From Guptibacillus hwajinpoensis (GTDB lineage: Bacteria > Bacillota > Bacilli > Bacillales > Guptibacillaceae), in contig NZ_SWFM01000005.1 in assembly GCF_005144865.1 (NCBI RefSeq), positions 62,001 to 126,000 of the forward strand: 64,000 nt of DNA, read 5' to 3'. Positions 8,055 to 18,789 of this stretch are shown piece after piece (the first letter of the stretch is position 1; each line of letters opens with the position of its first letter). The notes under the pieces are model-generated. The model was given only the letters and a program-made list of their open reading frames with translations, had not been told where the DNA came from and ran no database searches. Made by a program: the position numbers and the translations under genes.

Positions 8055-8912
8055 ATAATCAGGTAGGACTTCGAGAGATGAGGGAGTGGTGTGATGCCGC
8101 TCTCCATCACAGTCGATATTCTGTTCAGGTTCAGTTGAAATGCGTAAACTATTCGTTTGAAAATGGATGATACCTTCGTTAAAGCGTGACTCTTTCATGA
8201 TTTTGGATTGGAAAATAGACCAAAATGTTGAAAGAGATGATTCCTTAATAATTAGAACGTCAAATTTACCGTCCTGAAGGTTGTTTTGCGGGAAAAAGGC
8301 TTGAATGCCTCCCGTAAAAGGACCATTTCCAACAATCATCATTACAGCTTCGCCTTCAAAAGACTGTTCATCTGACTCCACTTTAAGGTGAAAAGGCTCA
8401 GGATTACTTACTGTCTGAGCTGTACTAATGTAATAGGAAAGTCTTCCTAAAACCTCTTTTGTATCAGAGTTAATGTTCTCTGAAGCCTGAGTAATTAATC
8501 CAATTCCCCAAAAGTTTAAAAAATACTCATCATTTGAGCAACCAATATCTATTTTGGAACGTTTGTCTTTGAGCAGTTGTTCTACTGCTTGGAGTGGATT
8601 CTGGTTCATACCAATCGCACGTGAAAAATCGTTGGCGGTCCCACCTGGAATTATTCCAAAAGCAGGACGTTTTTCTCTTCGGCATATGGCATTTGCCAGT
8701 TCATTAATCGTGCCATCTCCACCAGCACCTATAATGACATCTACCTGATCGGCTACCTGATCGACCAGTTCTGCTCCATGCCCTTTGTAATCTGTTTTAT
8801 ATAGCGTTACTTCATCGAACTTTTCCTGAAGTCGATGGTGAATGGTCTCAATTTGATCAACCATTTTGTCATTCCCCGCTTTGGGATTCAAGATCAATGC
8901 TACACGTGTCAC
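8019..8912 (-). CDS. Diacylglycerol/lipid kinase (YegS/BmrU-like)
   Basis: DAGK catalytic-domain kinase of 297 residues. NPKAG at 9-13, IIGAGGDGTINE at 60-71 (GGDGT at 64-68) and GIIPGGTANDFSRA form the nucleotide-binding region; the C-terminal beta domain contains GNGPFTGG and the acidic DCDGE segment. Members phosphorylate diacylglycerol or related lipids. Its tail overlaps the PAP2 phosphatase gene, so a lipid kinase and a lipid phosphatase converge here. Paralogues exist in Bacillaceae, so identity with DgkB specifically is not claimed. Confidence 0.9.
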   Translation of the reverse strand: MTRVALILNPKAGNDKMVDQIETIHHRLQEKFDEVTLYKTDYKGHGAELVDQVADQVDVIIGAGGDGTINELANAICRREKRPAFGIIPGGTANDFSRAIGMNQNPLQAVEQLLKDKRSKIDIGCSNDEYFLNFWGIGLITQASENINSDTKEVLGRLSYYISTAQTVSNPEPFHLKVESDEQSFEGEAVMMIVGNGPFTGGIQAFFPQNNLQDGKFDVLIIKESSLSTFWSIFQSKIMKESRFNEGIIHFQTNSLRISTEPEQNIDCDGERHHTTPSSLEVLPDYLTVLTGEHFPE

Positions 8913-9012
8913 TATGATTTCCCCTTTCGCGTTATCTTTCTTTCTTATTCCCTGATCAGAGGTACTCTACACGCAATTATCGTGACTATACCAAATGATT
9001 CGATATGCAAAT

Positions 9013-9044
9013 AAAAAGGAGCAAGCCTATGCTGCTCCTTTTTT
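9013..9044 (-). terminator. Terminator of the FNT channel gene
   Basis: AAAAAGGAGCA (9013-9023) pairs with TGCTCCTTTTT (9033-9043). Read on the minus strand it follows the channel gene immediately and has a T-run. Confidence 0.8.
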
Positions 9045-9045
9045 G

Positions 9046-9909
9046 TTATTTTGCTTCTTCTTTTGGAAGGCGATCTTCATCGATTTCTTCTTTAAACGCA
9101 TAGGTAAATGTCAAGGCGACAAGTATACCGCCTCCAATTAGGTTGCCAATACTAGCAGGAACAAGGTTGAAGAACAGAAATTCAATCCAAGAGTATTCTG
9201 CACCATGGATAAAAGAAGTACTGAAATAACCCATATTTGCTACGCTGTGCTGAAAATTCCCTGCGACGAAAATGATAACAGGTAGCGTTGTTGCTAGTAC
9301 TTTTCCTGTTAAGTCACGTGCAGCAGTTGCTAGAAATGCTGCCATTCCAATTAGCCAATTGGCGATAATTCCTGAGATAAGTATTTGAAACCATCCTAAT
9401 GTACCATTAGATAGGAATTTCATTTTGTGTTCAGTATATGTTGTTAATTCTGAATAAAATTCAGGAGATAGAGAACCGGATGCTACAACAAGTGCGCCAA
9501 CGAGTAGAGCACCAAGAATATTACCTATATAACAAACAACCCAGAACTTGAGAATGTTTTTCGGAATCCAGAACTTTCTCTGTAAGATGTAAGTCGGCAG
9601 AAGCACATTAACCTCAGTGAATAAAATAGCTCCAGAAATAAATACAATGGCATAGCCGGTAACGAATCCAATACCTGCAAGTAGGTTATGAATGCCTTCT
9701 GTCTCGACTCCAAGGGCAATCAAAACAGAAAAAATAGCTCCAAAGGTAACAAACGCTCCAGCTAGTATAGATAAAATAAATTGTCGGTTTAGTGGTCTTG
9801 CGCTATGAGATTCACCTTTTGCAATAAATGTTTCGACTATTTGTGCGGGGAAATAGAATTGTCTCTCGGGATATTTTACGTCCTCGTTTTTCTTTTTTGA
9901 TTTCTCCAC
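9046..9909 (-). CDS. Formate/nitrite transporter (FNT) family channel
   Basis: Pentameric-type inner membrane channel of 287 residues with six membrane segments. The pore histidine motif is intact (NFQHSVANMGYF, residues about 218-229) and the family loops FITAEVN-like (LFTEVNVLLP) and GNILGALLVGAL are visible. FNT members carry formate, nitrite, hydrosulfide or lactate; no neighbouring formate, nitrite or sulfide enzyme points to one. The N-terminus is polar and lysine-rich. It has its own terminator and appears monocistronic. Confidence 0.9.
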   Translation of the reverse strand: MEKSKKKNEDVKYPERQFYFPAQIVETFIAKGESHSARPLNRQFILSILAGAFVTFGAIFSVLIALGVETEGIHNLLAGIGFVTGYAIVFISGAILFTEVNVLLPTYILQRKFWIPKNILKFWVVCYIGNILGALLVGALVVASGSLSPEFYSELTTYTEHKMKFLSNGTLGWFQILISGIIANWLIGMAAFLATAARDLTGKVLATTLPVIIFVAGNFQHSVANMGYFSTSFIHGAEYSWIEFLFFNLVPASIGNLIGGGILVALTFTYAFKEEIDEDRLPKEEAK

Positions 9910-10077
9910 GATAAATCTCCTATCTATATTCTTTTTCTACTAAATAATCTTTCAATGATCGAAAGAAAACTGTTAAATAGGCTTGTATAATGATGAATAA
10001 GCAAACCTATCTGCTTTTGCTGTCTAAAAGTAAGATTTCCTGGGAAATTAAATTACAATGTGTCTGAAATAGACGAG

Positions 10078-10101
10078 AGCGAGGTGGATCTCCACCTCGC
10101 T
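10078..10101 (-). terminator. Hairpin downstream of the PRC-barrel gene
   Basis: AGCGAGGTGGA (10078-10088) is a perfect inverted repeat of TCCACCTCGCT (10091-10101). On the minus strand only a mediocre T-rich tail follows, so termination is plausible but not certain. Confidence 0.55.
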
Positions 10102-10106
10102 AGAAA

Positions 10107-10862
10107 TTAAAATTTCCAATATCCTGTTTTTCCGTAATGGGTATGAAGATCTTCTTCAAAACGTCGAGAGATAGGTTCGTTAAGTCTATATTCAGGAGAA
10201 TTGTGAATGTCCTCTTTTGTAACGTCCACCTGTACAGTTCGATCCTGCCAGTGAATATCTGTAATCCATTTGGTTGAGAGTAATACTTCCTTACCAGGAA
10301 GCCAGTTTTTAGTATCTATAATGAAATAGCGTAACTGCCAGGTCTCTTTATCGAAAATGAAATCTTTCACATGACCGATCTCTCCATCGAGTGCATGAAT
10401 GTGATACCCACCAATTTCTTTCGTACTTCTTAAATGGTTTTCTTCTTCTTTTGAAGTTTGGAGCGGTGATTCATCTTCCACCATATCTTCTGCCATAAAA
10501 GGTCTAGGGTACATTCCGCTACCCCATGCACCTGTACCTACCCAATAATATGGCCAGCTAAAATGGCGATTGATTTCCATCTCATGCTTTCTAGAAATAG
10601 GTTGCTCAGTATCAATGTCTGGACTATCTTTGACTTCATCGCTTGTAAGTGAAACGGAAATTGCCTCATTCTCATGGTCTAATTTATTAATTGAAAGAGG
10701 AGACAGAAGAACTTTACGTCCAGGTATCCATTTATGAGTATCGACAACAAGATACCGTATTGTCCAATGTTCGTCATCGAAATAAAGTTGCTTTAACACG
10801 CCTTTTTCTCCATCACTCGTATCGATTGAATAGCGATACACTTCATTTTCGCTAACTAACAT
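10107..10862 (-). CDS. Protein with two PRC-barrel domains
   Basis: A 251-residue soluble protein containing two copies of a beta-barrel: residues about 8-65 (SDGEKGVLKQLYFDDE ... WIPGRKVLLSP) and about 150-215 (LDGEIGHVKDFIFDKE ... WLPGKEVLLST), joined by a linker rich in Pro, Trp and Tyr. PRC-barrels bind RNA or other proteins; these tandem forms are common in environmental Bacillaceae and have no established role. The start at 10862 (MLVSENEV) is chosen because AGGAG lies 8 nt before it. Confidence 0.85.
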   Translation of the reverse strand: MLVSENEVYRYSIDTSDGEKGVLKQLYFDDEHWTIRYLVVDTHKWIPGRKVLLSPLSINKLDHENEAISVSLTSDEVKDSPDIDTEQPISRKHEMEINRHFSWPYYWVGTGAWGSGMYPRPFMAEDMVEDESPLQTSKEEENHLRSTKEIGGYHIHALDGEIGHVKDFIFDKETWQLRYFIIDTKNWLPGKEVLLSTKWITDIHWQDRTVQVDVTKEDIHNSPEYRLNEPISRRFEEDLHTHYGKTGYWKF

Positions 10863-10932
10863 TTCTATCACTCCTATAGGCAATAATCTACGTATTTAAT
10901 ACAATTCCCTCGTATCAGTTAGCCTAAACGAA

Positions 10933-11427
10933 TTACTCGACTTGATAGGTTTTAAGGTAAGGTTTTCCTGAAAAAATAGTTTTAGGTAAGCCTTTGCTTG
11001 TATGTCTGTTCTTATGTGCCTCCCCATACGCTTCGGAGGATTGCCAGTTTTTGAAATCTTTTTCTGAATTCCAGAAAGTAGCCACAATGTATGGGTCATT
11101 GTGAACAGGTCTTAGTATGCGTATTCCCTGACAACCAGGTTCGCTTTCTACTTTCCCTGCTCTATTCTTGAAACGGTCCTCGAATACAGCGCGTTCGCTT
11201 TCTTCTACAGGGATGTGATTTAGCACAACAAATCCTGGGTCTGTCAATGTGCCTTTATTGTCCATGAGTTCATATTTCTTAGCATTTTTGAAAAAAGTTT
11301 CTGATGAAGTTTCATGATAGAGGGCTGCGCCGTCAGGATTAGAGAAGAGCATAACCTCTTCTTGATCATGTTCTTCTTTCATTTTTGCTAAATACTCGTA
11401 TGTTCCATATGTAACAAATATATTCAT
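10933..11427 (-). CDS. hmoB: Heme-degrading monooxygenase HmoB
   Basis: Antibiotic-biosynthesis-monooxygenase-fold protein matching B. subtilis HmoB (YhgC), which opens the heme ring and releases iron. The C-terminal ABM domain has FKNRAGKVESEPG and YIVATFWNSEKDFKNWQ; the N-terminal half MNIFVTYGTYEYL is the HmoB-specific extension. With the start at 11427 the length is 164 residues against about 166 in B. subtilis; upstream in-frame ATGs have worse spacing to GAAAGG. It lies divergent from pbpF and close to hemEHY, so heme making and breaking genes are neighbours. Confidence 0.93.
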   Translation of the reverse strand: MNIFVTYGTYEYLAKMKEEHDQEEVMLFSNPDGAALYHETSSETFFKNAKKYELMDNKGTLTDPGFVVLNHIPVEESERAVFEDRFKNRAGKVESEPGCQGIRILRPVHNDPYIVATFWNSEKDFKNWQSSEAYGEAHKNRHTSKGLPKTIFSGKPYLKTYQVE

Positions 11428-11589
11428 CCTACTCATCATCCTTTCAATGAAGTGATCAGGCAGAATTGCCTGATACTTTACCCTTATTTGGCAAAAGCTA
11501 AACAGAATCGTCACTGTATATAGTACAAAAAAATCAATTTTTCATGTAAGCTTAGCTTTAATTAAGTTTATAAGGGAGTGCCTCATAGA

Positions 11590-13782
11590 ATGAAAAAGCT
11601 TGGGATAGGCCTTATCGCCACAGCAGCAGTTTTCTTGATAGGATTGTTAGGCTATCTTGGCATTTTGCTTGCAGGTAATTATGTAATTGATGAGAAGAAA
11701 CTAGTTATGAATTCCGCCACTAAACTTGTTGATACTGATGGGGAATTAATTACAAAGCTCTACTTTGAAAATCGCGATCCTGTTTCAATAGATGATATAC
11801 CTGATCATGTTCAGGAAGCTTTTGTTGCAACAGAGGATAGTCGGTTCTACGATCACCATGGTCTCGATATTAAAGCAATTGGACGTGCGCTATATCGTGA
11901 CATTCTTGCAGGTAAGAAAGTAGAAGGTGGAAGTACGATAACGCAGCAGCTTGCGAAGAACGTCTTTTTAACGAATGATAAATCCTGGCTTAGAAAAACA
12001 AAAGAAGCCGTAATTGCTATTAACCTTGAACGAAATTATAGTAAGAATAAAATTCTAGAAATGTACTTAAATCAAATTTATTTTGGGCACGGGGCTTACG
12101 GTATACAATCTGCTTCCATGATGTTTTTCAATAAACCAGTTTCAGAACTCAGTGTAGAAGAGGGCGCAATGCTAGCAGGTCTTCCGAAAGCACCTTCTAA
12201 TTACTCGCCTATAAACCATCCTGAAGAAAGCAAAGAGCGAAGGGATCTTGTTCTTTCATTAATGGAAAAACACGATTATCTAACAGCTGAAGAAACAGTT
12301 CGACTACAAGGGAAAACACTTTCGTTGGATGTAGCTGAAGTGACGAAAGAACCAGCTTATCTTACGTATATTGATATGACACTTCAGGAAGCAAAAACAC
12401 GATATAAGTTATCTAATGAAGAAGTTCTAAGAGGCGGCTACAAAATAGTCGTTCCGATGAATGTCGATCTGCAAAAAACAGCTTATACGCAATTTCAGAA
12501 TAAATCTTTCTTTCCAGGTAGTGACACTGAAAACCCTCCGGAGGGTGCACTAACGATAATGAATGCAAAGAGTGGAGGAGTCGTGGCTGTTCAGGGTGGA
12601 AGAGAATATGTCCAAAGGGGTTTTAATCATGTGACTTCGAAAAGGCAGCCGGGCTCAGCGTTTAAGCCCATTGCCGTGTATGGACCAGCGCTAGAAAAAA
12701 AGGACTACAGTCCATATACATTATTGAAAGATGAAAAAATAGACTATGATGGCTATTCACCTTCCAATTATAACAATCAATATACAGGGGAAATCTCTTT
12801 ATACGACGCAGTTAGAACATCAGCAAACGCACCAGCTGTCTGGCTTTTAAATGAAATGGGCATATCTTATTCTAAAAAGTATCTAGAAAAAGTCGGAATT
12901 AGTATAGAAGATAAAGATTTAAAGATTGCACTTGGAGGCATTGATAACGGTGTATCCCCTTTCGAAATGATGGAAGCTTATCGCCCTTTTGCGGCAGAAG
13001 GGAAACACATTGATCCATATTTCATTACGAAGCTCTACAATCACGATGGAAAGCTAGTAGGAGAAGCAAAACATGAGGAAAAGAAGGTATATTCAAAACA
13101 AACAGCCTGGTATATGACGAGGATTTTAGAAGGTGTCGTTCGAAATGGCACAGCAACTAGCGGCGAATCTAAAGTTGAAGTTGCAGGGAAAACTGGTACA
13201 ACAAGTTATGAAAAAGTTAAAGGTGGAGCACGTGATGCATGGTTTGTTGGTTTTACTCCAGAGTTAGTAGGAGCAGTATGGGTAGGTTATGATCGGACAA
13301 CAGAGACGAATTATCTTACAGGTGGAAGTGAATACCCTGTTCAGCTTTTTAAAAAAGTAGTGAATGCCGATATAAATGATAAGAGTATGGTTTCATTTGA
13401 GAAGCCATCTGGTGTAAAAGATATGGAAAAGCCTATTTCACTACCAGATGTAGCGGATTTAAGTGCTGAATTTGACTTCCTTTATGGTCTTCCGGCAATA
13501 AAGCTTAAATGGACACCTTCAGCGGACGATCGTGTTACATACCATATTTACGAGATAAAAGATGGTAAACGGGAGCAGATTGCAAAAGTAGAAGGAAAAG
13601 GGGAATATACTCGAAATTCGATCTCTTTCTTTGGTTCAGTAGCTTATCAAGTTATACCATATAACTCATTAACCGATCAGGAGGGGAATCCTTCTAATGA
13701 AGCATCAGTTAGCTTATTCAATAGTTTTAAAAACGATAAGAAAGAGAAAGAAAACAAAAAGAAAGCAAAACAGGATGAGTGA
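11590..13782 (+). CDS. pbpF: Class A penicillin-binding protein 1F
   Basis: Bifunctional peptidoglycan glycosyltransferase/transpeptidase of about 730 residues with an N-terminal membrane anchor. Glycosyltransferase family 51 motifs: ATEDSRFYDHHG, GGSTITQQLAKN and LEMYLNQIYFGHGAYGI. Transpeptidase motifs: SAFKP (SxxK), SAN (SxN) and GKTGTTS (KTG). A fibronectin-like tail and a lysine-rich end follow. Its place before hemE is that of B. subtilis pbpF, which acts in cell wall and spore formation. ATG 11590 is preferred to a GTG buried in the ribosome site. Confidence 0.93.
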   Translation: MKKLGIGLIATAAVFLIGLLGYLGILLAGNYVIDEKKLVMNSATKLVDTDGELITKLYFENRDPVSIDDIPDHVQEAFVATEDSRFYDHHGLDIKAIGRALYRDILAGKKVEGGSTITQQLAKNVFLTNDKSWLRKTKEAVIAINLERNYSKNKILEMYLNQIYFGHGAYGIQSASMMFFNKPVSELSVEEGAMLAGLPKAPSNYSPINHPEESKERRDLVLSLMEKHDYLTAEETVRLQGKTLSLDVAEVTKEPAYLTYIDMTLQEAKTRYKLSNEEVLRGGYKIVVPMNVDLQKTAYTQFQNKSFFPGSDTENPPEGALTIMNAKSGGVVAVQGGREYVQRGFNHVTSKRQPGSAFKPIAVYGPALEKKDYSPYTLLKDEKIDYDGYSPSNYNNQYTGEISLYDAVRTSANAPAVWLLNEMGISYSKKYLEKVGISIEDKDLKIALGGIDNGVSPFEMMEAYRPFAAEGKHIDPYFITKLYNHDGKLVGEAKHEEKKVYSKQTAWYMTRILEGVVRNGTATSGESKVEVAGKTGTTSYEKVKGGARDAWFVGFTPELVGAVWVGYDRTTETNYLTGGSEYPVQLFKKVVNADINDKSMVSFEKPSGVKDMEKPISLPDVADLSAEFDFLYGLPAIKLKWTPSADDRVTYHIYEIKDGKREQIAKVEGKGEYTRNSISFFGSVAYQVIPYNSLTDQEGNPSNEASVSLFNSFKNDKKEKENKKKAKQDE

Positions 13783-13877
13783 ATATTGTCTTTCCCTTTA
13801 AGACTGATTCTAATATGATAGAGTAGATGTAAACGGCTACAAACTAGGACGATTTTATGACTTTTTTCCTTAACGAC

Positions 13878-13906
13878 TGTACACAAAAGCCTTCGATCGC
13901 TATAGT
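13878..13906 (+). promoter_or_regulatory. Candidate sigma-A promoter for hemEHY
   Basis: TGTACA (13878-13883), 17-nt spacer, TATAGT (13901-13906). It lies 51 bases upstream of the hemE start. Confidence 0.45.
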
Positions 13907-13956
13907 ATGTAGGGATGTAAAAATGAACGTTTTGCAATTAGAAAGGGTGGACAAGC

Positions 13957-15000
13957 ATGAATAAAGCACCATTTAATGATCAATTTCTTCGGGCATGCCG
14001 AGGAGAAGAGACAGACCATACACCTGTGTGGTATATGAGACAAGCTGGCCGGTATCAGGCTGAATATAGAAAGATTAGACAGAAATACTCTTTTCATGAA
14101 ATGAACCTTAATCCGGAAGTAGCGGCAGAGGTTACGCGTTTTGCAGTTGAACAGCTTGGTGTCGATTCTGCTATTTTGTTCGCAGACATTATGACACCAC
14201 TTCCATCAATTGGTGTCGATGTTGAGATAAAATCCGGTATAGGTCCAGTTATTGATAATCCTATCCAATCGAGATCAGATGTTGATCGTCTAGGTGAACT
14301 TGATCCATTGAAAGATGTTCCATACGTGATGGAAACGATTAAAATGCTTCGTGAACAGTTATCTGTACCGCTAATCGGCTTCAGTGGAGCACCGTTTACT
14401 GTTGCAAGCTATATGATTGAAGGCGGGCCATCAAAGAATTATCATAAGACCAAAGCATTTATGTACACAGACCCAGAAGGCTGGCACCAATTAATGAATA
14501 AACTTGGTGATATGACGATTGCCTATTTGACAGCGCAGGTTAAAGCTGGTGCTCAAGCCGTACAATTATTTGATTCATGGGTAGGTGCATTGAATGAAGC
14601 GGATTACAGAACGTATATTGCGCCGGTAATGAATCGAATCTTTTCTTCTCTAAAAGAATTGGGAGTACCGCTTTTAATGTTTGGTGTAGGAGCAAGCCAT
14701 CTTATTCAGGAATGGAATAAGCTTCCTGTTGATGTAATTGGGATTGACTGGAGAATCACGATTAAAAAAGCGCGAGAAGTAGAAGGAATTACGAAGCCTC
14801 TTATGGGAAATCTTGAGCCTGCACTCTTGCTTGCGCCATGGGAAGTAATTGAAGAAAGAACAAAAGAAATTCTTGATCAGGGTATGCAGTCACCAGGATT
14901 CATCTTCAACTTGGGACATGGCGTATTTCCACAAGTTAAAGTAGAAACTTTACAACGCCTAACAAGCTTTGTACATGACTATACACGTAAGAACAGCTAG
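13957..15000 (+). CDS. hemE: Uroporphyrinogen decarboxylase
   Basis: Removes four carboxyl groups from uroporphyrinogen III to give coproporphyrinogen III. The signature [12 protein letters not shown] occurs near residue 22-33, followed by FADIMTPL with the catalytic Asp and GFSGAPFT. Length 347 is normal. AAAGGGTGG precedes the ATG at 13957. It heads hemE-hemH-hemY with only 17 bases to hemH. Confidence 0.96.
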   Translation: MNKAPFNDQFLRACRGEETDHTPVWYMRQAGRYQAEYRKIRQKYSFHEMNLNPEVAAEVTRFAVEQLGVDSAILFADIMTPLPSIGVDVEIKSGIGPVIDNPIQSRSDVDRLGELDPLKDVPYVMETIKMLREQLSVPLIGFSGAPFTVASYMIEGGPSKNYHKTKAFMYTDPEGWHQLMNKLGDMTIAYLTAQVKAGAQAVQLFDSWVGALNEADYRTYIAPVMNRIFSSLKELGVPLLMFGVGASHLIQEWNKLPVDVIGIDWRITIKKAREVEGITKPLMGNLEPALLLAPWEVIEERTKEILDQGMQSPGFIFNLGHGVFPQVKVETLQRLTSFVHDYTRKNS

Positions 15001-15017
15001 GGAACGGGAGGTGTAGC

Positions 15018-15974
15018 ATGAAGAAGACGATTGGCCTTCTTGTAATGGCTTATGGCACACCGCGAAGCGAAACAGAAATCGAACCATACTATACGCATAT
15101 TCACCGGGGAAAAAAACCTACAGATGAAATGCTACAAGATTTAATCGATCGGTACGAAGCGATCGGTGGCATATCTCCTTCATCGGATATTACGAAAGAA
15201 CAGGCTCAAAAGTTAGAAGATCGTATGAATGAGCAATTTGGCGATGAAACCATCCAATTTAAAAGCTATCTTGGGTTAAAGCACATTGAGCCGTTTGTAG
15301 AGGAAGCGGTTAGAGACATGCAAAAAGACGGGATCACAGAAGCAGTGAGTATTGTTCTCGCGCCTCATTATTCCACGTTAAGTGTTAAAACCTATAATGA
15401 ACGGGCAAAAGCAGAAGCGGAAAAGCTTGGTTATCCTTATATTTATACAATTGACCAATGGTACAACGAGCCGAAATTTATCCAATACTGGGTAAACCAA
15501 CTACAATCTTGTTTAAGTGAAATGAATGAAGAAAAAAAGAAGAAAACGGTTGTGATTTTTTCTGCTCATAGTGTCCCAGAGAAATTATTGCAAGATGGCG
15601 ATCCATACCCTGCTCAGCTTGAGGAGACTGCGAAGCATATCGCAGATCGGGCAGGGATTAAAAATTATGCTATTGGGTGGCAGAGTGAAGAAAGCACACC
15701 AGATCCATGGATTGGTCCTGATATTCAGGATTTGACGCGTGATCTTTTTGAACAAGAAGGCTTCACAGGATTTATCTATTGTCCCGTTGGTTTCGTAGCA
15801 GATCATTTAGAAGTTTTGTACGATAATGACTATGAGTGCCGACAAATGACGGATGAGCTTGGAGCTTTCTATCATAGACCAGAAATGCCTAATGCAACGG
15901 ATGAATTTATAGAAATTCTAGCAACAGTTGTGACACGTGAATTAACTAAAAAGAAGATGATTAGTAATGAATAA
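15018..15974 (+). CDS. hemH: Coproporphyrin III ferrochelatase
   Basis: In Firmicutes this enzyme (also called CpfC) inserts iron into coproporphyrin III. Visible motifs are VMAYGTPRS at the N-terminus, the active-site [11 protein letters not shown] with its histidine, and [14 protein letters not shown] with the conserved glutamate. Length 318 is usual. AACGGGAGG precedes the ATG. It overlaps hemY by 8 bases, so the two are translationally coupled. Confidence 0.95.
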   Translation: MKKTIGLLVMAYGTPRSETEIEPYYTHIHRGKKPTDEMLQDLIDRYEAIGGISPSSDITKEQAQKLEDRMNEQFGDETIQFKSYLGLKHIEPFVEEAVRDMQKDGITEAVSIVLAPHYSTLSVKTYNERAKAEAEKLGYPYIYTIDQWYNEPKFIQYWVNQLQSCLSEMNEEKKKKTVVIFSAHSVPEKLLQDGDPYPAQLEETAKHIADRAGIKNYAIGWQSEESTPDPWIGPDIQDLTRDLFEQEGFTGFIYCPVGFVADHLEVLYDNDYECRQMTDELGAFYHRPEMPNATDEFIEILATVVTRELTKKKMISNE

Positions 15975-17373
15975 ACAGCCAAAAAGAATTGTTATTGTAG
16001 GTGGCGGAATCACAGGATTAACTGCTGCCTATTATCTTCAAAAGGAAATGCATGAATCAAACGTTCCTTACGAGATTACTTTACTTGAAGGTAATGACCG
16101 ATTAGGCGGGAAGATCCAGACTGACACAACGAATGGGTATGTAATTGAGCGAGGACCTGATTCTTTTCTTGCTAGAAAAGAGAGTGCGGCTCGTTTAGTC
16201 AAAGAAGTGGGTATGGAGGATCAGCTTGTCCCCAATTCCACTGGGCAAGCATTTGTTTTGAATAATGATCAACTTTACCCAATACCAGGTGGTGCCGTTA
16301 TGGGGATTCCTACTGAACTGGCTCCATTTGTGTCGACTCAGTTATTTAGCTTGAAAGGAAAGGCAAGAGCTGCCTTTGATTTACTTCTTCCGAGAAGAGA
16401 AGACGATGGAAAAGATCAGTCGCTTGGTCTGTTCTTCCGTAGGCGCCTAGGGAATGAAGTGGTTGAAAATCTAATCGAACCACTCTTATCCGGAATTTAT
16501 GCTGGTGACATTGATAAGTTGAGTTTAATGTCTACTTTCCCACAATTCTATGAAGTAGAGAGAAAGTATCGTAGCTTAATTCTAGGTATGAAAAAGACAA
16601 CACCGCCATCACGGAGAAGCACTGGAAAGAAGAAGCCGGCCTTCTTGACCGTGAAGTCAGGTTTACAATCATTCATTCAAGCAATTGAAGATAGGCTGAC
16701 AGATGTAGAGATCAAAAAAAATGTAAAAGTAGATAAGCTAACTAGAGAACAGGATTCTTATATCCTGACGACAACTAATGGTGACGAAATTCTAGCAGAT
16801 GCGGTCATCGTTACGACTCCTCACCAGCAGGTTCACCATATGTTACGTGATCAAAAAGAAGTAGCACCTCTTGATGAAATGCCTTCTACAACGGTTGCAA
16901 CTGTCGCAATGGCATTTCCAGAAGAAGCTGTGAAAAAGGCAATGGATGGAACGGGATTTGTTGTATCTAGAAATGCTGACTATACCATTACAGCTTGCAC
17001 TTGGACGCATCGTAAGTGGCAGCATGCTGCACCAAAAGGTAAAGTACTATTACGCTGTTATGTTGGAAGAGCAGGCAAAGAAGAAATCGTTGAAAAAAGT
17101 GATGAAGAAATCGTACAAACCGTTCTAAATGATCTGAATCAGATCATGGAAATTGAGGGACATCCTGAATTCTATCGAATTACTAGATGGAGACAATCAA
17201 TGCCTCAATACGAAGTTGGTCATCGAAATAGGATCGATGTAGTGAAAGAAGGAATTGAAGGGATAATGCCAGGTGTATTCCTAGCAGGTGCCTCATATAA
17301 TGGAGTGGGGCTTCCAGATTGCATTGATCAAGGAGAGTCATCTGTAACCTCTGTACTGAGTTTCTTACAATAA
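15967..17373 (+). CDS. hemY: Coproporphyrinogen III oxidase (HemY/CgoX)
   Basis: FAD enzyme that oxidises coproporphyrinogen III to coproporphyrin III in the Gram-positive heme route. The N-terminal dinucleotide fold [31 protein letters not shown], and the C-terminal FAD-binding [17 protein letters not shown] are intact. The 468-residue length matches the family. Last gene of the hem operon, followed by a terminator. Confidence 0.95.
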   Translation: MNKQPKRIVIVGGGITGLTAAYYLQKEMHESNVPYEITLLEGNDRLGGKIQTDTTNGYVIERGPDSFLARKESAARLVKEVGMEDQLVPNSTGQAFVLNNDQLYPIPGGAVMGIPTELAPFVSTQLFSLKGKARAAFDLLLPRREDDGKDQSLGLFFRRRLGNEVVENLIEPLLSGIYAGDIDKLSLMSTFPQFYEVERKYRSLILGMKKTTPPSRRSTGKKKPAFLTVKSGLQSFIQAIEDRLTDVEIKKNVKVDKLTREQDSYILTTTNGDEILADAVIVTTPHQQVHHMLRDQKEVAPLDEMPSTTVATVAMAFPEEAVKKAMDGTGFVVSRNADYTITACTWTHRKWQHAAPKGKVLLRCYVGRAGKEEIVEKSDEEIVQTVLNDLNQIMEIEGHPEFYRITRWRQSMPQYEVGHRNRIDVVKEGIEGIMPGVFLAGASYNGVGLPDCIDQGESSVTSVLSFLQ

Positions 17374-17380
17374 AAGACTG

Positions 17381-17408
17381 GTTCACCTTTAAGTAGGTGA
17401 ACTTTTTT
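17381..17408 (+). terminator. Terminator of the hem operon
   Basis: GTTCACCT / AGGTGAAC hairpin with 6-nt loop followed by six T. Confidence 0.9.
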
Positions 17409-17529
17409 GTGTATTGAGGAAGTTTCAAAAGTTGGTAGGAGTCCATTGTGTTTTGTTTTATAATAGTGTAGGTTTGCATCTAATGGTAGAATAATATTGG
17501 TAACAATTAGTAATAAAGGAGAAAAAATC

Positions 17530-18777
17530 ATGTTGGAAATGGCGAGACCTTTACTTATCAATATAGCAATGCTCTTCTCTGTATTATTTATTTGGAACAT
17601 GGTCATGCCATTTAGGAGATCAACATCAATTAATTTGAAGAAGAAGCTCATCTACGGATTTATTAGTTCAATAATGGCACTTCTCTGTATGCTTTTTCCG
17701 CTAGAGACATTTGGGGAAACAGTATTTGATTTAAGGATCGTTCCTCTTATACTCGTCACATTGTATGGTGGTGGATTTGCAGGAATAATATGTATGTTCA
17801 CAATAATCCTTATGCGACTAGGAATGGGTGGAGAATACGCATGGGTAGGTGTATTGATTGCTATAGTCGGTTATATTATCTCGCTTAGTTTTTATGGGTA
17901 TTTTAAAAGATCAATAAGAAAGTGGAGAGTTATTCTACTGACTGGTGGAACGTTTATGCTTTTTTATATAGCAATTGTGCTTACATTGATCGTTCCATTG
18001 AAAGCCTATTTTTATCCGATTTATTTTACTTCTTTCGCTATTGCTTACTTTTTTATTTTCTACTTAACAGAGCGCCTTGTTCTTATTAATATACAGCTTG
18101 AAGAAACGGTATATCTAGAAAAACTTTCTGTAGCTGGGAAAATGGCAGCTGCGATTGCTCATGAAATACGTAATCCACTTACAACGGTTAGAGGACTTCT
18201 TCAGTTTATTTCTAGTAATACAGAAGATGAAAAGATTAAGAATTATGCTCCATTAATGATTGAAGAAATTGATCGAACGAATAAAATCATTACTGATTAT
18301 CTTATGCTCATCAAACCCTCAAAAAGAGATTATGAAGTTGTCAATTTAAATAAGGTTGTAAAAGATACAACAAATTTGACGGAGGTATTAGCGTCTTATC
18401 ATGCGGTTAAGATGCAGTATGAGGAAAAAGGTGATTTTGAAATACATGGGAATTCACAGGAGCTAAAGCAGTGCTTAATTAATTTAATTAAGAATGCTAT
18501 AGAATCAATTGAAGAAAAAGGACTTATTCTTATTACTTTGCAAAATGGTATAAAAAAAGGTACGGTAGATATCGTTATTCAAGATAATGGAGCTGGAATG
18601 AGCGAAGAGCAGCTTGAAAAGATTGGTCTTCCCTTCTATACCACTAAATCAAAAGGTACTGGTCTTGGAACTATGATTACGATCCAACTCATTCGTAACA
18701 TTGGAGGTAAAGTTTTATACAAGAGTAAAATCGGAGAGGGTACGACCGTTACGGTCACGCTACCAACGCATAATTAA
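17530..18777 (+). CDS. Membrane sensor histidine kinase, KinB-like
   Basis: A 415-residue kinase. Residues 1-180 form about six membrane helices of the 5TM/LYT type (RIVPLILVTLYGGGFAGII); a HisKA domain follows with the phospho-acceptor His211 in AAIAHEIRNPLTTVRG, then an ATPase domain with NLIKNAIESI (N box), DNGAGMSEEQL (G1) and TKSKGTGLGT (G2). This is the layout of sporulation kinase KinB and related orphan kinases. No response regulator is adjacent. AAAGGAG is 8 bases before ATG 17530. The signal sensed is not known. Confidence 0.85.
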   Translation: MLEMARPLLINIAMLFSVLFIWNMVMPFRRSTSINLKKKLIYGFISSIMALLCMLFPLETFGETVFDLRIVPLILVTLYGGGFAGIICMFTIILMRLGMGGEYAWVGVLIAIVGYIISLSFYGYFKRSIRKWRVILLTGGTFMLFYIAIVLTLIVPLKAYFYPIYFTSFAIAYFFIFYLTERLVLINIQLEETVYLEKLSVAGKMAAAIAHEIRNPLTTVRGLLQFISSNTEDEKIKNYAPLMIEEIDRTNKIITDYLMLIKPSKRDYEVVNLNKVVKDTTNLTEVLASYHAVKMQYEEKGDFEIHGNSQELKQCLINLIKNAIESIEEKGLILITLQNGIKKGTVDIVIQDNGAGMSEEQLEKIGLPFYTTKSKGTGLGTMITIQLIRNIGGKVLYKSKIGEGTTVTVTLPTHN

Positions 18778-18789
18778 AGGGGGAGAATG

